A DNA stretch of 64,000 nucleotides from assembly GCA_025266875.1 (NCBI GenBank), contig JALLLT010000019.1, positions 496,001 through 560,000 on the forward strand, written 5' to 3'. The notes beneath the pieces were generated by a model that was not told the DNA's origin, did not search any database, and was given only the letters and a program-made list of their open reading frames with translations. Positions 33,840-45,488 of this stretch are shown here, in pieces. Each line of letters opens with the position of its first letter. Position 1 is the first letter of the stretch. A program made the position numbers and the translations under genes. This DNA comes from Fennellomyces sp. T-0311 (taxonomy: Eukaryota > Mucoromycota > Mucoromycetes > Mucorales > Lichtheimiaceae).

Positions 33840-34050
33840 TATGCATGTATCAGCTGTTATTATCGTACATGCTGGAACACTTCCTCTTCCATTGCCCGAA
33901 AAAAACGAAAACTCTGGCGCAAAGTCTGGCACGGTCTACTCCTTCTCGAATATGATGACGATCAAGTTCTCGGTGCCATTTTCAAACTGCAATTTCTACG
34001 CTCTCGTCCAACTATCAGTAGCAGCGCTATCATCGGATCAATAATGCACA
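33840..34050 (+). pseudogene. Possible small LINE C-terminal fragment
   Basis: Two plus-strand frames together read LEHFLFHCPKK then LWRKVWHGLL and DDDQVLGAIFKLQF, which resembles the H...C knuckle and tail of LINE-type reverse transcriptases with a frameshift between. It is a short, broken piece. Confidence 0.35.
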
Positions 34051-34539
34051 GTCTATAGAACAATCATTGGGTCAAGGTTTTTGACAGCATCCCATTTGTC
34101 ATTAAGCATGTTTTCAGTTGCATCCTTCAAATTGAGAAACAAACGGATAGCAGAACAAGAAATTATCGTATGTAATGCTTAGCTCTTTATCTCTTCTATA
34201 GATCACTCTTATGACGTGTATGGAAATGAAACTCGGATAAAAATGACCCCTATCGAACATGTATCTTTTTATTTCACTGTATAATACACATACGTAATGA
34301 AACATGCTAAATCAAGGCTTCGATAATGAAATTATGGGTGTGAATTGTGGACCACCATTAGATCGTTCATTTCGTTGCGCACGAACATGAAATGCCTGAT
34401 TTCGGTCTATAAGCTGATAGTATGACTACGGTAGCGAAAAATAAGCAAGAATTTTTATAGATGACAAAGTGGGAAAATGCAAGGATAGATGTATAATAAT
34501 ATGGATGGAAGATAAAGAGACGTAAAAGCTACTGTCGCT

Positions 34540-36430
34540 GTCATTTGTTTCTTGATGTTTTGGTACCAGTGCAGGAGCTTGCGGTGGACGAGGAGGCACC
34601 TGGGCTGATGATACACTGAGGAATCAATGCGCGCTTTTTACCCTCTTTATCCACTGACACGATTTGATCGGTGCTGCTGCTGGCCTTGGCAGTATCAAGT
34701 AAGTACAGGCGAACACGGTAAGTTAGCTCCAAAATTGGGATCAAGTTTGCCGCACGGATATCTGCATCTCAGGGGAATAGTGCTCTCTCAGATCGCGTGA
34801 TACAGTGATATTTTATATAACGATAGTTCGTTATAACAATACAATTTTCGATGCATCAAAACGGTAGTCACTGCCAAATCCCATTTTAAATAACGATATT
34901 TGGATATAACAATAAAAGTTTGAGCTTCACCATCGTATCGCTATATAAAGCGGCCGCTGTACGACAAATCGAACCTTTGGGTGCATCCATTACGATGACT
35001 GTCATATGTAAGCCTAGTGCAATTTTTTTGGTGAGTACAGATTATAAATTAAGACGATCATGGTATTAGGTAGCATACCCGAGAGAATAAATGCGGCCGT
35101 TTTCGCTTCACGAATTGTCGCTTGATTGTCATTGACAATCGCTGTGAAAAAGTCTTTGAGCATCTTCGGTGCTTTCATTCGGCACTCAAAAAGCTCTTTC
35201 ATTCCCCAAGCGCCGTCGTCCTTAAGCCCAACTTCACTGAGGCCGAGCTCGTAGCCAAGATAGGTGCACTTCATGTCAGGCTGACGGCCCGATACCTGAC
35301 GAACGGTGGCTTCACGGCCAGACAGCACGCGCTTCTGATTGTGTTTGTCGGTAGATGCCCTTGACCGCTTCTTTCCACTATTAATGAAAGTATGCCTAAG
35401 TATATGGACATTCTGCAAATCACTACGCTGTAACAAATGATATACTTACGAAGTTGCTTGAATTTTTGTGGGGTGGAAGCATGTTGCTATAAAGCTCCAG
35501 ACATTGTGCTCGACACCGCCTTCTACGAAATGGTCTTTAAGAACGTCATAGTTGTAGAGATCAACTGCGTTTTCAAATGACTTTCGGACCCAGTGAAGGT
35601 CTGGTTCTCTGGTTGGATGGAACGTCTGGTGCATCACAGCGTTATTGAGTTGATCCAGCGTTTTCTAAAAGTTTTGGAGGTGTTGGGAGGGAAACTCTGA
35701 TGAAAACAGTACACAGGACAAAAGGCTTACTTTATCACTGAAAGAGTAGAGACACTCTTTCATTTCGCTGGGCAACTCTTGATCAAATTCGACGCTTTTT
35801 GTGTTTCTAATCTCGTCGAGTTCTGCCTTGGTGAACTTGTCTTCGAATAGCAAATCATCGGGATTCATGATGAGCGAATGCACCGGACTAGTAAAGTAAG
35901 TACAACTGAGTACACCTGCGGAAACGGCAGCAAGCACTAGCTAATGTTCCTTACTGCTCGTACTTAAAACCTTCGGCCACGTCCATCATCACTTTCTCTA
36001 CTATACGGCCACTCTCTAGCTTCCAAACTTGACCCGACTCCAACACTTCCGAGTATTTTTGTTTGACATCCTTGAGTGCTGCTTCAGTCATCAATCTTGC
36101 AGTTGGAGAACTGGTCCGCTTGGATACAGTTTTAGATTATTTGATCAAACATTTAATTTGATCCCAATCGATTTGCTGCCAGAATATCAATCAATTAAAA
36201 CAGTTTATGATACGATACCGTTGATACCACAAACCTCATCATTCGGAACCCTATCATATCGCTTCTTCCAGACACGGGAGACATCCATGCGTAAGTCCGT
36301 ATGGTCAGAAATATGATCCACGTTGTTGGTTAAATACTCCTTTAACGACGATTTGCTATTGGGGGTAAGAAACGCTATCGATAATTGCGCAGTTTACAAG
36401 TCAACAACCAACGCGTACTAATTCATTGAC
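34540..36430 (-). pseudogene. Decayed duplicate of the 483-codon gene
   Basis: Most exons of the intact copy at 29276-31086 can be followed here. Lesions: no counterpart of exon 1, an acceptor AG changed (TAG to TAT), a short in-frame deletion (the TVAQTLGVMV part), a GAA to TAA nonsense change at 36137-36139, a premature stop in the last exon (CGA to TGA near 34541), and a MITE inserted in the 3' exon. One segment near 35270-35380 is longer than in copy 1 and reads SGREATVRQVSGRQPDMK, so the intact copy may itself have lost residues there. Confidence 0.85.
34803..34959. mobile_element. Pogo/Tigger-like MITE, 157 bp, TA target site
   Basis: Ends are CAGTGATATTTTATATAACG and the complement of CAGCGGCCGCTTTATATAGC. 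The interior has repeats such as TTATAACAATA, as in pogo-type termini. TA flanks both sides (34801-34802, 34960-34961). The duplicated copy 1 has the uninterrupted site GATACGGCAAG near 29550, which proves insertion after duplication. Confidence 0.88.
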
Positions 36431-36488
36431 ATTCTGATGTACCATTAAGCTATAATAGAGTTGGTAGCTTATGGAGGCTACCGGTAGC

Positions 36489-36515
36489 TCCTGGACCATT
36501 GTCGTTGGTCCAGGA
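36489..36515. repeat. Perfect short hairpin
   Basis: TCCTGGACCA and TGGTCCAGGA form a 10-bp stem with a 7-nt loop. It lies in a segment upstream of the pseudogene that is absent from copy 1, so it may be the footprint of another insertion. Confidence 0.6.
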
Positions 36516-36599
36516 AGCATTAGTTGGCATCATGATGAATTTGGAAGTACGTAACAGGACTTCCGCGATTTTGACAGTAAGGGTTCAGGATGACTGTGT

Positions 36600-37260
36600 T
36601 AAAAATAGTAAAGAGGTTTGGGTCTGTAACATATGTCCGGACTTCCGAAAATTATTTCTTTCTGTATGACTGTGTATCTTTATAACATACCTTGTTTCTA
36701 CACACAAACACCCCTTGGTCCTCGCTCATTGCAAAGGCCAAAGAAGAAAAAGAAAGGAAAGTCTTCCCACTGCCGCATTTTTTTGTCTCATTTATGCAAC
36801 CTGCTATTCTTTCACCGCTTCACTGACAACTAATATGGGCATCCGATAGGCTCCATGCCCAGGTTGAGCCACTGCCATTATAATAAAGCAGAGTGTGTTT
36901 GTGGCCGTAAATACATAATGTGCTGTGGAACTGGAAGCCGTTTATTGTACAAACCAAAGAATAGACCAGTTTTCAAAACATAATGTACAGTGTGTATTAT
37001 CAGCGTAGCTCAGGCACAGTGTCGTCGTTGTAATGGATTGAACCACAGAGAGGTAGACGACCCACAGAGAATAGAGTCCACGAAGAGAGATAACCACAAA
37101 GGTATAAAGTTGCGAAGATTAACGGCGGATGGATGATAATTTATTCAATCAAGTAGCCTGATATTTATACTGTTTCTAATACTAAAAATATATATCATAC
37201 TGTTGCGGTGCATAGCAATGACAGTCTGGCATGAGAATTATAAAAGTAGCTAGTTACGCA
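36600..37260. other. Intergenic, no gene seen
   Basis: Only short frames without features (for example 36633-36833). Confidence 0.5.
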
Positions 37261-37265
37261 TTACG

Positions 37266-37481
37266 TCAAGACGTACTGTTGCGTGCCACAGTAGAAGAAG
37301 TGTTATCGGCATTACGATGCGCCGCATAATGTATTACGACAACAGCTACTTCATGCACACCGAAAGATATGTGCTCTGCATAATTCTTCAGGAATACTTG
37401 CGTCAGAGAACATTTGGCAGCTGACAACTGTAGTACAAGTCCCCACAGTAATATCAATTTCTTTCTACTTCTTGATGCCAT
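37266..37481 (-). CDS. Possible small secreted protein
   Basis: 71 residues from ATG at 37481. The N-terminus is MASRSRKKLILLWGLVLQLS followed by AAKC, a good eukaryotic signal-peptide pattern (basic n-region, hydrophobic core, small residues before a likely cleavage site). The mature part has few features and only one Cys at the cleavage region. No neighbouring exons were found. It may be a chance frame. Confidence 0.3.
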   Translation of the reverse strand: MASRSRKKLILLWGLVLQLSAAKCSLTQVFLKNYAEHISFGVHEVAVVVIHYAAHRNADNTSSTVARNSTS

Positions 37482-38280
37482 TTTTTCTAGATCGATATGA
37501 TGCTTTCTAGTTTATGTGCTGACGCCTTGGATTTGTTTTGCATCGATTTAGCTCTTGTGTCTTGCATATGTATTCATCAAGGATTCTTCAGAGCTGTTTA
37601 TACTGCTGCTGTGAAGATTATGCGGTGAGGTGGAGCAAACTGTACAAAGAATAAAAGAAACTAAGAAAAGTATCTTTGAAGTTTCGTGTATGCTTTACTG
37701 AATGCAAGGCTGTATGCTTTTATATCTTTTTGTGTATTGAGTCAGCGATGGAAGTTTAGATAGCGTTACGTCTTCAGAATCGTTTGATCGAATGGAGGAC
37801 GTACGTATATTATCCTTTCCTTTGTTCTGATCGTGCGAATCTCTGATGTCTTTGACATCAGCTCCGCAGTTTAAAGACCCCATCGCTGTACTAGCGCCAG
37901 CTCCATGCCCTCTTGAGTTTACCTCATTTGCTCACACGTACGATGTAATCCTTAACCCGCGTAGACAAGTTCCTATGTAAGTACGCTTCGTGATGATGTT
38001 GAATCGATATGTGTTATCCGATAGGAAATATCTTCTATTATTTCACCTGTGGTCGTTTCACTTCGGTAACCAAAATGTCTATCTTTCACTTGGCTCAGGT
38101 TCGATTAGCCTTTATCATCGTTCCCACCAACTCTGAGCGGGAATGCTTAGGCTACATCTAAGATTTGTACAGCTTCCCGGTCCAAACACACGAGCTTGTT
38201 GAGTAATCCAGAAGAAATCAGAGAACTACCTTTATCCGTTTAAATAGTGGCTAAAAATTCAGGTTCCATCCAGCTACAAA
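37482..38280. other. Intergenic, no gene seen
   Basis: No frame with recognisable features on either strand. Confidence 0.5.
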
Positions 38281-40790
38281 GTTACGACGTAGCTGTTGCT
38301 TGGTTGCTTGATTTTTCATCTGCCGTGCCAACTACGCAAACACCGAAAGCCACTTGAAGCGGCGACGTGATCTTGTCTGAAACAGGATGTCTGTGCGTCG
38401 TTGAACGGACTTCGGTCGGCATGACGATAAAGGGCGGAACCGCCCAAGTCGTACGAGGACTCTTCCCAGGCACTTTGCACGTCTTGGCCTTCCTTCGCTC
38501 GTTCCGTGCAGTGTCGGCGAGCTCAACCAATGAAAAAAGCGGCATGTGAAATTGAGGCAGGCTTAAACAACCAAAGCCACTGTTTTGGGAGAGTCAATCT
38601 TTCTCGCGAGCTCTACACTTGGTCCATTGCATGTAAGTCAAACAGGCACAGTTTCCTCTTATCGATCCTTTGTTTGTTTTTTGTCAGGCTTCCTTTGATT
38701 GGTCTCGCTCAGTTTGGTCTTCCTGGCTTTGACCGTGATCTCTGTGTTTCTCTTTGGTAAGTCAAGCCTGCGCAGTTTACTGCAAGCGATCGCTCATTTT
38801 TGCTCCTGTCAAGCTCCAATCATTCCTGGTCTTTGCAGTTCTCCCACTCTTTGGTGGATCTCACGGGCTTGTTACAGTAGCGCGTGCTTGCATTGCGACC
38901 CGCTGGACATCCCACCCGCTAGTGATGCATCTTTTCATGATTAACTTGAGTCCATGAGAAGAGTCTTGTCCTTGGCTAGTACGGTTTTCCGAGCCTAGCA
39001 TGGTAGGCACCGTACCTACGAAGCGCTTCCGGCTGGTTGTGTGGTCCCATAAGGTGATATCCATATATGTTTGCTTCGGCATTCGATTGGTTCCCTCCCT
39101 GACGGCTGCCATGGAGCTGGTCTTCGGACTGGCAGACATGGTATCCTAGCATGGCCGCTGAGAAGCGTGAACTTTAGCCGCCGGAGGTTGGCCACTGGAG
39201 GGACAGCATCATAGCATCCATCTCTTCCACTGCATCAGTCAGGTAAAAGTCACCAGCGGGTTTCTTCGGGTCTTTCTAAGCTACTTCTTTTCATAGTCTT
39301 CTTGCCCGTCATGGCAGAGTAACACGCTGAAAGGTCGCTGCGGGTGGGTCATACCTCATCCACTGTCTTGGACTGATGGATGTGTCTGAGAACGTTGTGG
39401 CCTGGCGCAGCATTATGACCTATCAAGCTGTGTTTGCTCTGCCTGTTTTCCTCCCGGTTCATGACCATCCAAGGATGCCGTCGTCTCTCAGTTTCAAACA
39501 CGATGCAAGACAAGTTGTTCACGAAAGATGCCCAGTCAACATCGTTCTTATATCCATCCATCAATCAGCTTTGATGACTTGCCAGACGATGATACCACAC
39601 TGTAGCATCTTTGAAATCCCGGCTGAATTTCATAATCCTGCGCTCGCCTGCTGCAGTCGTGTCAACTCTTGTTTCCAGCGCTGTCATTTTGTTGACCAGG
39701 TAAGTAATCGTGCCTTCTCTCTGCCGCCGCTTGCTGATCGTCCGCTTTTTGTTTAGCAAAGGTGCTTTATTGTTGCGCGAGCATTGTCACCGGGCACATT
39801 GTTCGAGGTGTTGGCGCCGCTTGTTGTGGCCATTCCGTAAGTAATTCAGCACTTCCTTTCTTCGTAATTGTTTTCAATCGCTCACTCCATTTCTTTGCGC
39901 AGGAGTGTGTCCCCCAAGCCCCAATGGTGTCAGGTATAACTACTAACATAGAGTTCTTTCGGGGACAGCGCTGCGAAGTTGACACGAGGTGAGCCTAATG
40001 GCGCACACACGGAGGGCCGTGCTTTGCTTTCTCAGAGTGATCTTCGGATCGCCAGTTGAACAATATAGGCTCAGTTGTGGACCCCTGGTCGTACCTCTTC
40101 CGCTTTGCTCTCTCAACAGGCAAATGGCTAGGATTTGCTGTAACGTTGTGACCTGAGGCAGCCTGGCCCTGTCAACTTCTTCAGCGTTTGCCTTGGTTGC
40201 TTCAACCGTTCTACCATGTCCGTCTGTTCAACCAGCGGCTCTGCTTCCACAACGAAAATTCGGCCCGGCGAGTAGTCATGGACAGTGCACACCACGTCCC
40301 TGCTTGCGGCATGCCGTGTGAGAGCGCGGTCATATATGTGGGCTTGCAAACCGGTCCCTCCCGTTCTGGTCATCATGGAAGTGGTCTTCGGACTGGCTGA
40401 AGTGGTGGCCCAGCGAGCCCCCCGAAAGCTTGAAGTGCACGGCGAGCCAGACATGGAAGACGTTCCAGCTTCCAAGGCCGTGCTTCCATTGCGACAATCA
40501 GGTAAAAGCACTCGAGCGTTTCTCACGGGTTGTTCTAATTCTTCCTTTTTTTGTTCGTTTGTCTGAGGGAGAGGGCCTCTCGGCTCGCCTGAGGTGGCAC
40601 CTCTTTCTGCATGGTTCCAGCGAACACTCGCCTGAACAGTTGCTGTGAAGAAGCCTAATGGGCCGGAGGAGCTTTTTGTTGAATCCGCACCCCTGGTCGT
40701 ACCTTGTTCCACATCCTTGATGGGTCGTAGGGACATGTCTGAGACGTTGTGGCCTGAGGATATTCCTGTGATGCAGTAAGGTAGAGTTGT
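38280..40790. repeat. Region of diverged internal repeats with splice-like signals
   Basis: Sequence pieces recur with divergence: GGTCTTCGGACTGGC at about 39117 and 40382, each preceded by an ATATATG block; and AACGTTGTGGCCTG-like motifs at about 39393, 40143 and 40745. The plus strand has several strong intron-like pairs, for example GTAAGTAATC...TTTGTTTAG (39700-39757) and GTAAGTAATTC...TTTGCGCAG (39839-39902). Base composition is more GC-rich than the flanks. No protein family is recognisable on either strand. It may be a decayed duplicated gene or a spliced non-coding transcript. Confidence 0.4.
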
Positions 40791-41388
40791 TGATGTGGAT
40801 CCAGCATATACACAAGCGTATAGGCGACGGTCCAGACTGTTCTTCTATCGGTAATTTCAGCTTCAAGTCGTATGTCTTCTTATTGATGACGGTATATGTA
40901 TAGGTCAAGCGCACAAGTTTACCATTTGACACACATAACGATCGAGACTTCTTATTTACGGGCCAAAGCAACTTCTCTTCCTTCTTGCTGTTTATGTCAA
41001 CAAAGTGCATATTTCTCCTTTAAAATATCATCATGGCCAATCTGTACATTAAAGCAACTGCTTCTCCCATCTTACTACATTAAAATGCATGTACTTTTAT
41101 GTTTCCTTCCAAATATATCTCAATCCAAAATTACTGTATGCTGAGAGGATCCATGTTTTGTCTGTGATTTGACGAGCGATTCTTGCATTGTGAACAGTAG
41201 TTCGTATAAAGCACATATCGATGTATTATCATTCGTCCATCACAGTAAACTTGTCCGCAGTGAAATAGTGCATGCGAACTCTCGTAGAGCGTCCCAAATC
41301 CTGCATAAAATCGGATGGGTCAAAATGATGACTATAGTTTCCGAATCAATTAGATGCTTACTTCCACTCGAAAGTTGCCAATACGTAC
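40791..41388. other. Intergenic, nothing recognised
   Basis: Minus-strand residues near 40850-41010 (KLVRLTYTYTVINKKTYDLK) look weakly coding but no gene could be built. Confidence 0.4.
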
Positions 41389-41389
41389 T

Positions 41390-42610
41390 CACGACGAGGG
41401 CATCGTCGAGTTAATTAGGCTCATGCAATACAAGTATGACCGTTGGATACCATAGCCAATGAAAGCCATCGAGCGAATCGATAGAAATACAGTATGTACC
41501 TTTGTAAAGTTCAAAGCAGCCACATCACTTCCCCTAGGCAAGCGCTCAGCGAAAGACGAACTCGCGGTTGTCAAGTGAATTGTGTCATCAGGTTTTTTTG
41601 CAGACATTTGTTTATTCAGAGCGCCCAAACAAGAGGGCGCATTGGTGATACTAACAACTATAATCTATGTTCGGATTCTATCCTCTTGACTTGGCCGATG
41701 ACTTTGGCGACGACGCCATTTGGCCAAAAGGTGCTATTGTCGAAAAAGTAACGCCAGTGTGCTTGCCATATCGCGAGGAAGGTGCGTTCCATGACCATTT
41801 CGAAGGAGACGCCTTGAATGCTGGAGACTTGTAATTTGTTGGTGGGGTTGATCCAGAAGTGCTCATATGAAAGCAAAGAGGGTTGTTTCAGAAAACGTCG
41901 GGCCATCGTACGCCAAGTCGTTTGTTTTACCGGGCAGTCCCCCACAAAATGTCTATCCGTTTCCACTTCGCCACTGATTGGGCACCGACGGTCCAGAGCA
42001 AACTGAATATTGAGTTCTTGTAGTCTTGATCGCGTAGGGAGTTTGCGATGATAAGCCCGCTACACAATAGTGTGGGCATAGTGAGGGAAGTTTGCACGCC
42101 AGAAAGCAGACAAAACTGATTTAGGTGCTCGTGGGTACTCTTGTGGAAGTGTGATGAAAGGGGGATGGTTGCTGGATCGGAGAGTAGGCTTGAGTAGTAG
42201 ATTTGAGCGGAAAATAAAGCAAGAACCTGGCGAGAACGGACTGCCGTGCATTTCAAAAAATGTTCATAGTGGGGTAATGATGGTGCATATGCCTTCAGTC
42301 AGCCTTGCGAGAAACTTGGTTGTCAGGCGGTCCTTGGACGAGCGTAAACCTGGTTGCCGGTGCCAGAAGCATTCTAAAGCCGTATTGTAGTAAAGCGCAT
42401 CTTTGGCTAAGATCGTATGCCAAGGGATGTATCTTCCAGAAGGGTCGGTGCGTGGCAGATCGGGACATATAACTCGGATTTGGTAATTCGTAGATGATCC
42501 CCGGATCAAAGTTTCCAAAGTTGGTTGTAGGCCAAGTTTGTCTGCTGTGGCAAACAGGTTCTTTGAACGAGGACATGCCTTGTGTCACCAGGTACCTGCA
42601 TCAGCGCCAA
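41390..42610 (-). pseudogene. LINE-type reverse transcriptase C-terminal remnant
   Basis: Several minus-strand frames carry pieces of one LINE tail: FRMLLAPATRFTLV (near 42350), a middle with SVLSAFWRANFPHYAHT (near 42090), and GEVETDRHFVGDCPVKQTTW (near 41930-41960), the H..C end of a zinc knuckle typical of mobile-element reverse transcriptases, then FLAIWQAHWRYFFDNSTFW. Frames change repeatedly, so it is an old dead copy from a different lineage than the LINE at 32372. Confidence 0.6.
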
Positions 42611-43190
42611 AATACGCCGCAATGATTGGACCAGCTCGGCGACAAATTTTTCGACCGGGGTTGCTAGGCAACAAGCGATTTTCTTTCCAACAAAATGTTT
42701 TTATTTGGGACGCACCGTTTCCTTTGCAACAAACCTCTTTCCATGCAACAGTAGCCGTTTGTTTGAACGCACAACCCATGGAGACGATATTGCCACAAAT
42801 ACTTTACTCTGGTTGAGCCGGGCACGTGCTCATTCGCACCATCAGCGCCATCTTGCACCAATGCATACGTATGTATTTTTCCGTGCGCCAGATGGCTTTC
42901 ATTTTGTTGACCTGGTTGCTGACAGGAAGTTTATTTATCTTTAGAGTACAAATGTCGACCAAGAATACCCTTTCCTGAGGTGGATTGAAGTGCAGTCTGG
43001 CAGATGAATAAAATGCATGCACCATGGCCAAAAATGACTCAAATGGCACTCTTCTTTTTCTGGACCATACGTGGACGCTTGTCGTATTGCGTAAAGGTAA
43101 AGCATTTGCCATGGAAAAAGAATTAACAAGAATTCTAGATAAAAAAAAAGTTGCCCACCACCACCCTCCTGCTACCCCCACAGGAGCCAG
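42611..43190. other. Intergenic, nothing recognised
   Basis: Short frames on both strands without family features. Confidence 0.4.
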
Positions 43191-43266
43191 TCGGTCATTG
43201 GCTCAGACTCGAACACGCGCCCCACCGGGTAGTAGTGCGGCGCGCTGCCATCTGAGCTATAACCGA
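43191..43266 (-). tRNA. tRNA-like sequence, probably a pseudo-tRNA or SINE head
   Basis: A 76-nt stretch closes with a 7-bp acceptor-like stem (TCGGTTA with TGACCGA, one G-U pair). It has a good A box (TAGCTCAGATGG) and B box (GTTCGAGTC) at tRNA spacing. The T-stem, D-stem and anticodon stem do not pair well, and the anticodon cannot be read safely. It could be a decayed tRNA or a pol III promoter unit. I do not call an isotype. Confidence 0.4.
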
Positions 43267-43779
43267 CCCTTTTCGCTAGGACTGGTTTTCAAAATTGATA
43301 CCGTGCTGAAAATACGCGAAAAAAATGGTTTTATGGCCAAGATCGCTGCTCCATTAGCCAATCTGCGACTGGAATTAGCATAATGACGACTCTGAGAACG
43401 TTCCTGCAAAAGTTGGAGGTGGGTTATATACCAGAAAAATGAATAACAGGTAAGTGTAGTTTAGCAGTAAAAAATAACTAATAAAAAAAGCTGGTTTATT
43501 TGAAAACTATGGCAATGGGCTGGTTTGGGAAGTGGAAGAAACGCGGGATCCATGGTGTACGAGACAAATGCGAAACATCTGGAATGGACACGAAAAAAAG
43601 GACACAATCAGCTACGATTTCAATACAATCAGTATGATAATGTGCGAGATCAACGAATGAACCTGACAATTCTTTTATTGAGCATGCTGCAAACAGTGCG
43701 TGTAGAGTAATATAACGGTTAAAGTGCACGGGCTGTTTGTATAGATCGATTATCGAAAGCATATCTTTGCACGAAGTAT

Positions 43780-44230
43780 CTAACACAACCGTAACTTCTT
43801 CAAAGTCAAGTGCTTTGCCAAAACATAAAGCTGTTCACGCACTTTAACGGAGATTTGCCAAGGCATTCAAGCTGTAGAAAAGCTTGGTACCCAGATTTGG
43901 AGATCATTACTGCTCAACTTTTTCCAAGTGTTAAAGGGCTTACCAACAGCGTACCATTGGATACTCTGCATCGTGTACGCGTAACCTCCCCGACCGCCTG
44001 TGGTGTTGCATACATTAAAAGGATGCACCTGACTTGCTGTATCAGCTTCTGACTATCCATGGTTCGCGACTCGATCAAGTTACGCGCAACATGAATTAGC
44101 CTATCAGGATTAACAACATACCCCACGAGATCCTTGGGATTACTGGTAAGCAACTTGATCATACCGATGGCCACAATGCAGAGCTGTTTCTCGATGATGG
44201 AACAAACTCTTTCGACCATTGCATTTTCTT
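43780..44230 (-). pseudogene. Possible fragment of a helical-repeat (formin FH3-like) gene
   Basis: A minus-strand frame reads VERVCSIIEKQLCIVAIGMI, then PDRLIHVARNLIESRTMDSQ and KLIQQVRCILLMYATPQAVG. The pattern resembles the GBD/FH3 armadillo region of diaphanous formins. There is no start, no continuation and no FH2 domain nearby. Low-confidence resemblance only. Confidence 0.25.
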
Positions 44231-44889
44231 GTATGCATATTCCATAAAAAAAGACTGAATGGCGTTCGATAAACTACGACGCGATATGCAGAAGCCCAGA
44301 ACAAAGACACAACAGTGCGATCGCTACACGTACCATTTGGCCATTTGCTGAGGCTAATATCAAGAGATGCTATGGACGAACTTGTTTAAATATCCGCTCG
44401 ATTGAGTTTGTCTGGGTCGACAGCCCTTGCAAGCGACTAGACAGATGGATATCTTGGAGAAGACACACGCTTTTCGTGAACCGAAGTACTTTAAACGCTT
44501 TCATTGACGAGTCTGGTTCTACGGGATGAATTATGCGGCAAACATTTCAACCTAATCAAGTTTTCCATGGGCTACTTTCTGAAGATATTCCCTAGATATC
44601 CTGCATTGACGACACTCGAGACCCACGCAAGTATTGTATCCGTCATCATGGACAATTTGATGAGATTCACAACTCGCTCCTCAATCCCGTCGAACTACAC
44701 CTCCCGACCGTCATCGAGGCCGTTCCAACCTATGTCAAGGCGTCTACGGAACCATGTGCCCTTCCGGTGAAAAAAGCTTTCTTTATCCGGCAGTCAACTC
44801 TTTAGAGTGACCTCGTTTAACAAAGCACAGGTCGCCGATATTGCCTACAAATATTGATAGACATGTTGGCAGCCCCACCAACTTTCCCT

Positions 44890-44920
44890 TTTCCCCTTTC
44901 TCTCTCTCTCTCTCTACATG
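44890..44920. repeat. CT microsatellite
   Basis: A run of about ten CT units within a pyrimidine tract. No associated gene. Confidence 0.8.
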
Positions 44921-45488
44921 CATTATTATCGTATATATTATCACTATCAGTATAAAAAGAAGTACAAAAACCAAAAACAAGAAATAATATATAAGACCCC
45001 AAAACCACAAGTACCTCAACACACCCACAATTACCCAACAGAGTAGCTTAGTAGCCAGAATTTTCTCTGCAGCGGCAGCTGCGCTACCACTAGGCAGCAA
45101 TTAGCCTGCATGAACAACACCAATCACCTTTACCCTCACTGCTGCGGCAATTATACCATCACCAATTGGTTACCGTATGCATCTATCGCAACTAGAACAG
45201 CTAGTGCTGCCCCATTGTATTGAAAGATATAAATAAGAAGCGCTTTTCATTAAATAAACAGGGGTCAATTGATTACATTTATCAACACCCCAACCTAAAT
45301 ACTTTATAGTTATCAGTGTTGCTTAGTGTCCTGCAATTAGGATTACTGTTTATCGATCAAGCAATAAAGACAATTTGCTTTACTACCCTTTTTCTATTTT
45401 CAATCCTCGATCCTCTTTAGGATCCCTTTATACAAACGTCCGTAACAAACGATATTGTTGCTGGTGCTCACTCTATTTCGGTGTATTC

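Larger units (their letters stand above)
34290..36590. repeat. Segmental duplication, copy 2
   Basis: Direct copy of 29030-31130 with scattered substitutions, one MITE insertion (34803-34959) and small indels. Copies are separated by about 5.3 kb. Confidence 0.85.
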
